From assembly GCA_021798115.1 (NCBI GenBank), contig JAJZYM010000001.1, positions 170,421 through 234,420 on the forward strand: a DNA stretch of 64,000 nt. Direction: 5' to 3'. The notes beneath the pieces were generated by a model. The model made no database searches. It was not told the DNA's origin and saw nothing but the letters and a program-made list of their open reading frames with translations. How positions within the stretch are numbered: the first letter of the stretch is position 1; every line of letters starts with the position of its first letter. This stretch comes from Pseudomonadota bacterium. GTDB taxonomy: Bacteria; Pseudomonadota; Gammaproteobacteria; JAKAQQ01. Positions 59,406-64,000 of this stretch are shown here, piece by piece. Both the position numbers and the translations under genes were made by a program.

Positions 59406-59777
59406 GTGGTCGGATCCTTGCGGAAGACGTGGAAGAGTCTGCGGGGAAAGAAAGAGTTCGATAGCGTTTTCGACGCCGGCAACCGGCAGACGGGGCGCTA
59501 CTTCACGCTGTTCCTGGTTGCTGGGACGGGCGGGGGGCCGAGGCTCGGCCTGATCGTTTCGAAGAAAGTGGCGCGTGCCGCCACGAGGAGAAACATGATC
59601 AAGCGCATCGTCCGGGAGAGTTTCCGGCACGCCGATCTGGCCCACTGCCACGGATTCGACCTCGTCGTTCTGGCGCGCCCGTCGCTGTCCGGTGCACGGC
59701 GTGAGGAGATTCGGGCGAGCATCGATCGACAAATCGCTCAGGCCGCCGCAAGGATTTACCCGGGAAAACAGACGTGA
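59406..59777 (+). CDS. rnpA: ribonuclease P protein component
   Basis: Protein subunit of RNase P, which trims tRNA 5' ends. The 123 residues hold [13 protein letters not shown] and the basic RNR-type stretch [16 protein letters not shown]. The GTG start at 59406 is a choice; a TTG four codons later is also possible. The stop overlaps yidD by one base. Confidence 0.94.
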   Translation: MVGSLRKTWKSLRGKKEFDSVFDAGNRQTGRYFTLFLVAGTGGGPRLGLIVSKKVARAATRRNMIKRIVRESFRHADLAHCHGFDLVVLARPSLSGARREEIRASIDRQIAQAAARIYPGKQT

Positions 59778-60025
59778 TGCGTCGTCTGCTCCTGAGCCTT
59801 ATCGCTTTTTACCGACGTTGGATTTCTCCAGCAACCGGGACGCGTTGCCGCTTCGAGCCCACCTGCGCGCGCTACGCGGAAGAAGCGATCGCCCTACACG
59901 GCGTGACTGTGGGCTCACTCCTCACTGCCGCACGACTCCTGCGCTGCCACCCGTTCTGTCGCGGCGGGCACGATCCCGTGCCTGAGGAAAGGTTCGTCTG
60001 GCCCGGGAGACGAACCGGTGGATAA
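59777..60025 (+). CDS. yidD: membrane protein insertion efficiency factor YidD
   Basis: A small 82-residue protein. The pattern LIAFYRRWISPATGTRCRFEPTCARYAEEAI with its three conserved cysteines and the later CHPFCRGGHDPVP is diagnostic. It assists YidC-dependent insertion and overlaps the yidC start by eight bases. Confidence 0.95.
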   Translation: MRRLLLSLIAFYRRWISPATGTRCRFEPTCARYAEEAIALHGVTVGSLLTAARLLRCHPFCRGGHDPVPEERFVWPGRRTGG

Positions 60026-61688
60026 CCGAAGGCTTTTGCTCCTCTTTGCGCTCGTCGCGGTCCTCTATCTACTCTGGAACGCATGGGAAAACCAGTTCCA
60101 TCCGGTTCTGCCTCCGCTGCAAGCCCGAGCCGTTGCATCCCGGACGCGTCCCGCGTCCGCTCTTCCCTCTTTACCGCCGCCACCCGAAAGCTCCGTTGCA
60201 AGCGGGTTGCCCGTGCAGCGGACGCCTATCGTGCGTTCCCATACAGGTTACGTGCGGGTGCGTACACGTGTTCTTCGTGTCCGCATTGCGCTGAGGGGCG
60301 GCGGGCTCGAGCGAGTTGCGCTCCTTGCCTACCGTCAAGGGCTTTCCCACCACAGTCCGCCGGTCACGCTTCTTGGCAACCACGGCCATGGGTGGATGGT
60401 CCTCACGAGCGGTCTTGAAGCAAACAGTCCGTCCCCTGCCCCCGGGAGCGATGCGGTTTACGCCGCGCCTTTCCATCACGCCCACTGCCTCAAGGGTTGC
60501 CGGCGTCTTGTCGTTCCCCTCGTCTGGCGTGGACCGAAAGGGCTGCGCGTCGTCAAGGAGTACATCTTCCGCCCCGGCGGATACGTCTTACGTATTCGTT
60601 ACATCGTCCGCAACGGAGGGGGGCACAACTGGCGGGCGGCGCCCTATGTTGTCCTCCGGCGCGCTCATGTGCGCCACAACTACTCCTTTTTTAATCCACG
60701 CCACCTTGTCTATAGCGGGCTCGGGTACGACGCGCGGGGGACGTACCACAAAATCTCCTACGATCACCTGCACCACCATCCCTTCGAAAAGACACTCCGC
60801 TCGGGCTGGATCACTTACGTCGACAACTACTTCTTGGCCACACTGATTCCTCCCCGCGGGGAACCGTGGCGGTACTTCGCCCGAGCTCTGCGACGGGGGA
60901 TCTACGAGGCTGGGGTGGTGGGGCCGATCCTTACGGTGCCTGCGCACGCCACGGACCGCTTTGGTCTTCGTCTCTACCTCGGACCCAAGCTTCAACGACA
61001 TCTCGCTGCCGTGGCTCCGGCTCTGCGTCAGACGGTCGACTACGGGTATATGACCATCCTGGCTGAGCCTCTTTACGATCTTCTGGCCTTTATCGAGCGG
61101 ATCGTCGGCAACTGGGGATGGGCCATCGTTCTTTTGACCCTGCTCATCAAGGGACTTTTCTTCCCCCTGCAGAGGATGAGCGGGACGTCGATGGCACGGA
61201 TGCGTGCGCTTCAGCCGAGGATGCGTGCACTTCAGGAGCGATACGCCGAAGACAAGACACGTTTGACGCAGGCCATGATGGAGCTCTACAAAAAGGAGAA
61301 AGTCAATCCGGCGAGCGGCTGTTTACCAATGCTGGTCCAGTTTCCAATCTACATCGCTCTCTACTGGGTGCTTCTCTTCAGCGTCGAGCTGCGTCACGCC
61401 CCCTTCATTCTTTGGATCCGTGACCTGTCGGCACCCGACCCGTATTACATCCTGCCCGTGCTTTACGCCGTGACGCTGGCGGCGTATCAGAGACTCGTCC
61501 CACAGATGACGACCGATCGCCTGCAGGCACGGCTGATGACGATCGTCGTCCCCATCGCTGTGGCCGGGATTTCTCTCCTCATGCCGGCCGGTCTCGTCGT
61601 CTATTGGTTTGTCGGGGGTGTATTCAACATCCTCCAGCAATGGCACATCAATCGGCTCGTGGGCGCGACGAGAGCGCGGCACACGTGA
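60018..61688 (+). CDS. yidC: membrane protein insertase YidC
   Basis: Inner-membrane insertase of the Oxa1 family, 556 residues. A first helix at about residues 4-21 is followed by the large periplasmic domain of Gram-negative YidC (about 60-350) and the five-helix insertase core. NWGWAIVLLTLLIKGLFFPL opens the core, and the conserved MARMRALQPRM cytoplasmic loop follows. GTG start. The stop overlaps mnmE (GTGA). Confidence 0.96.
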   Translation: MDNRRLLLLFALVAVLYLLWNAWENQFHPVLPPLQARAVASRTRPASALPSLPPPPESSVASGLPVQRTPIVRSHTGYVRVRTRVLRVRIALRGGGLERVALLAYRQGLSHHSPPVTLLGNHGHGWMVLTSGLEANSPSPAPGSDAVYAAPFHHAHCLKGCRRLVVPLVWRGPKGLRVVKEYIFRPGGYVLRIRYIVRNGGGHNWRAAPYVVLRRAHVRHNYSFFNPRHLVYSGLGYDARGTYHKISYDHLHHHPFEKTLRSGWITYVDNYFLATLIPPRGEPWRYFARALRRGIYEAGVVGPILTVPAHATDRFGLRLYLGPKLQRHLAAVAPALRQTVDYGYMTILAEPLYDLLAFIERIVGNWGWAIVLLTLLIKGLFFPLQRMSGTSMARMRALQPRMRALQERYAEDKTRLTQAMMELYKKEKVNPASGCLPMLVQFPIYIALYWVLLFSVELRHAPFILWIRDLSAPDPYYILPVLYAVTLAAYQRLVPQMTTDRLQARLMTIVVPIAVAGISLLMPAGLVVYWFVGGVFNILQQWHINRLVGATRARHT

Positions 61689-63034
61689 GATCAGGGCGGG
61701 CGACCATCGTCGCCCAATCGACTCCCGTTGGGGTGGGGGCGATCGGCATTGTGCGCCTGAGCGGGCCGGAAGCACAGAACCTGGCGGCACGGCTGGTTTC
61801 GCCGCTTCCTCCTCCCGGGCGTGCGGAATTGCGCCTCGTACGGGACGAGGACGGCCAGCCCATCGACCGTGGCTTGGTGATGGTTTTTTGTGCGCCACGC
61901 TCGTATACGGGTGAAGATCTCGTCGAGTTCCATCTCCACGGCAATCCGCTCCTTCTTGCACGTCTTCTCGAAGCGCTCGTGACTCTCGGGTCTCGGCCCG
62001 CAGAGCCGGGCGAGTTCACCCGACGGGCGTTTATCAACGGCAAGCTGGATCTTGCACAGGCCGAAGCCGTCGCCGATCTCATCGAAGCGCGTGACCGCGC
62101 CGCGGCCCGGGCGGCCCTTCGGTCACTCGAGGGGGATTTCTCTCGTTGCGTGCGCGATCTTGACGCGCTTCTGCGTGAAGGACGCGTCTACGCCGAAGCG
62201 GAGCTGGATTTTTCGGACCAGGACGTCGATGAGGGTCTCGCCACGGAACTGGAGCGGACCCTGACCGCAGCGCAGGCTCAGCTTGAGCATTTGTGTCGCA
62301 ACGGACGCCGGGGGGAAAGCCTGAGAACCGAACCACGCGTCCTTCTTCTCGGGCGGCCGAACGTGGGGAAATCGAGCCTTTTTAACCGTCTTGTGGGTCG
62401 GGAACAAGCCATCGTCACCCCCGTAGCGGGCACGACGCGCGACCTTCTTGAAGCGGAGGTTCTCTGGGGGGAGTTTCGCGTTTGCCTCTGCGATGGCGCG
62501 GGACTTCGCACGACCAATGAGCCGATTGAGCGCGAGGGGGTGGCCCGTGTCTGGCGTGAGGTCGATCGTGCCGATCTCCTTGTCTACGTTCTTGATGCCA
62601 GCGTCGGCTGGACCGAAGAGGACCGTGAGCAATACGAGCGGCTCGAGCGTACGCGCCGGCTCGCGGTCGCGAACAAATCCGATCTCGGAGGAACGATCGG
62701 CGAAGGGGGGGATGGCTCTGTCCTTGCCGTTTCAGCGCTCCGTGGAGAAGGCCTCGAGACGTTGGTGGTTACGCTGCGTGCCCGCTTGGCTCGTGATCCG
62801 TTGGTGGCCGGGGAGGAGGGAGTCTATCTCGCCCGACGGCGTCATCTGACTGCGCTTGACGAAGCTGCCGAACATCTCGCGAAAGCCTGTGCTCTGCTCA
62901 AAAAGGAGGGGGAGGCGGATCTCCTCGCCGAGGAGATCCGATGGGCGCAGAAAGCCTTGGGTCAGATTCTCGGGGACGACGCCGATCATCGGCTCCTCGA
63001 CGACGTCTTCCGCCGTTTTTGTATCGGCAAATAA
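61685..63034 (+). CDS. mnmE: tRNA modification GTPase MnmE
   Basis: With MnmG it makes the carboxymethylaminomethyl group on wobble U34 of tRNA. The N-terminal folate-binding domain has PVGVGAIGIVRLSG and YTGEDLVEFHLHG. The G domain has G1 GRPNVGKS (about 223-230), TTRD, a DGAGLR-type G3 and NKSD. The C-terminal CIGK carries the conserved cysteine. The GTG overlapping the yidC stop is the natural start, giving 449 residues. Confidence 0.96.
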   Translation: MRSGRATIVAQSTPVGVGAIGIVRLSGPEAQNLAARLVSPLPPPGRAELRLVRDEDGQPIDRGLVMVFCAPRSYTGEDLVEFHLHGNPLLLARLLEALVTLGSRPAEPGEFTRRAFINGKLDLAQAEAVADLIEARDRAAARAALRSLEGDFSRCVRDLDALLREGRVYAEAELDFSDQDVDEGLATELERTLTAAQAQLEHLCRNGRRGESLRTEPRVLLLGRPNVGKSSLFNRLVGREQAIVTPVAGTTRDLLEAEVLWGEFRVCLCDGAGLRTTNEPIEREGVARVWREVDRADLLVYVLDASVGWTEEDREQYERLERTRRLAVANKSDLGGTIGEGGDGSVLAVSALRGEGLETLVVTLRARLARDPLVAGEEGVYLARRRHLTALDEAAEHLAKACALLKKEGEADLLAEEIRWAQKALGQILGDDADHRLLDDVFRRFCIGK

Positions 63035-63105
63035 GCGCACTCAACCGTCCGGGGGAGAGGGAGGCCGTACAATGATTTGTCATGAGGCACGCGGGGTAGA
63101 TCGAG

Positions 63106-64000
63106 TTGCCGGAGGAAGCTGACGTCATCATCGTGGGAGGCGGCCACGCGGGGACGGAAGCCGCTTCGGCTGCCGCTCGCCTGGGCTTGCGGACCGTGCT
63201 CGTCACGCAAAGTCTCGACACCCTCGGTCAAATGAGTTGCAACCCTGCGGTCGGGGGAATCGGCAAGGGTCATTTGGTGCGCGAGATCGACGCGCTCGGT
63301 GGGGTGATGGGCTGGGCGGCCGACCGTGCCTGTATCCACGGGCGGGTTCTCAACACCCGCAAGGGCCCAGCCGTCCAGGCGACACGCCTTCAATGTGATC
63401 GGGTCCTCTACCGGATTCTTGTGCGCGCTCGGCTGGAATCTCATTCTGAGCTGCGTCTCGTCCAGCAGGGCGTAACCGATCTTCTCCTGGAAGGCGAACG
63501 CTGTACGGGTGTGGTCACCGGCCTTGGTGTTCGGATGAGAGCGCGCGCGGTGGTGCTGACCACCGGAACGTTCCTTTTGGGCCGACTTCACGTCGGTCCG
63601 TGGCAGGGCGAAGGCGGACGGGCCGGCGATCCCCCGGCGGAGCCCCTTGCACGGCGCCTGCGGGAATTGCCTCTGCGGGTGGGTCGGCTGAAGACAGGCA
63701 CCCCGCCACGTTTGGACGGGCGGACCATCGATTTTTCGGGCCTCGAGGTCCAACCTGGCGATGAGCCACCGCCGTGGTTCTCGTTCGACGGACCGCCGGG
63801 CAAGCGCCCACACCAGGTGGCTTGCCATCTGACCCGAACCCGGACCGAGACGCACGAGATCATCCGTGCCGCCTTGGATCAATCCCCGGTCTACGCGGGT
63901 CGGATTGAGGGGGCCGGCCCACGATACTGTCCGTCGATCGAAGACAAAGTCGTGCGTTTCGCCGATAAGACAAGCCACCAGATTTTTCTTGAGCCCGAAG
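63106..64000 (+). CDS. mnmG: tRNA uridine 5-carboxymethylaminomethyl modification enzyme MnmG, partial
   Basis: FAD-binding partner of MnmE, cut off by the window end after about 298 codons. The FAD motif [15 protein letters not shown] and [28 protein letters not shown] are unmistakable, as are the later [11 protein letters not shown] and RYCPSIEDK. The only start compatible with a TAG three codons upstream is the TTG at 63106, giving the short leader LPEEA. Confidence 0.95.
   Translation, partial: MPEEADVIIVGGGHAGTEAASAAARLGLRTVLVTQSLDTLGQMSCNPAVGGIGKGHLVREIDALGGVMGWAADRACIHGRVLNTRKGPAVQATRLQCDRVLYRILVRARLESHSELRLVQQGVTDLLLEGERCTGVVTGLGVRMRARAVVLTTGTFLLGRLHVGPWQGEGGRAGDPPAEPLARRLRELPLRVGRLKTGTPPRLDGRTIDFSGLEVQPGDEPPPWFSFDGPPGKRPHQVACHLTRTRTETHEIIRAALDQSPVYAGRIEGAGPRYCPSIEDKVVRFADKTSHQIFLEPE

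Overview
This 64 kb window is a high-GC, densely packed bacterial chromosome segment next to the replication origin. Gene content points to a gammaproteobacterium in the broad sense: yibN-grxC-secB-gpsA, ubiE-ubiJ-ubiB, priA-argS-SPOR, glyQS-gmhB-plsC, ntrBC-glnA and dnaA-dnaN-recF-gyrB/rpmH-rnpA-yidD-yidC-mnmE-mnmG all occur. An early-branching, possibly acidophilic or chemolithotrophic lineage is possible, but the sequence alone does not fix it. Many genes begin at a 4-bp GTGA or ATGA overlap with the previous stop, and GTG starts are very common.

Layout. 0-4.5 kb: malate dehydrogenase, then a small GntR regulator, ABC ATPase, ABC permease and a DUF4097-like exported protein behind a strong sigma70-type promoter. 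4.9-10.3 kb: an amino-acid permease (minus strand), a hydrolase, yibN-grxC-secB-gpsA and a class 1 dihydroorotate dehydrogenase. 10.5-20.6 kb: the assembly half of an MSHA-type IV pilus system (mshI, pilN-like, mshJ, K, L, M, N, E, G, F) ending in an unknown lipoprotein. 20.8-36.1 kb: housekeeping genes (Skp-like chaperone, xth, DUF971, ubiE-ubiJ-ubiB, a MidA-like methyltransferase, SPOR protein, argS, priA, an ECF sigma factor with two small envelope proteins, envC, pteridine reductase, folB, tsaD). 36.5-42.7 kb: the pilin half of the MSHA system (mshA, C, D, O, P, Q) followed by a secreted cytochrome P460-like haem protein. 42.8-48.1 kb (minus): hydrolase, ntrC, ntrB, a DUF4124 protein and glnA with a textbook sigma54 promoter. 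48.3-52.6 kb: glyQ, glyS, gmhB, plsC. 52.6-59 kb (minus): gyrB, recF, dnaN, dnaA. 59.25 kb to the end: rpmH, rnpA, yidD, yidC, mnmE and the start of mnmG.

How parts work together. The two msh blocks together encode an almost complete MSHA pilus: inner-membrane platform (MshG, I, PilN-like, J), polymerising ATPase with a c-di-GMP-type N-terminus (MshE), secretin (MshL, with MshK and M), the major pilin, minor pilins and the large MshQ. No pilT or prepilin peptidase gene is present. The ntrBC-glnA group is a self-contained nitrogen-response module. The dnaA-gyrB block carries two perfect parS-like sites in recF and DnaA boxes between dnaA and dnaN, placing the window at or beside oriC.

The most unusual single gene is priA. 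Its DEEH box and eight zinc-binding cysteines are intact, but the Walker A, motif V and motif VI regions are gone, so it looks like a pseudohelicase. Other points of note are the split MSHA locus with two non-canonical riders (a lipoprotein and a P460-like haem protein) and an arginine-rich DUF3106 protein built from six exact-length 18-residue repeats.
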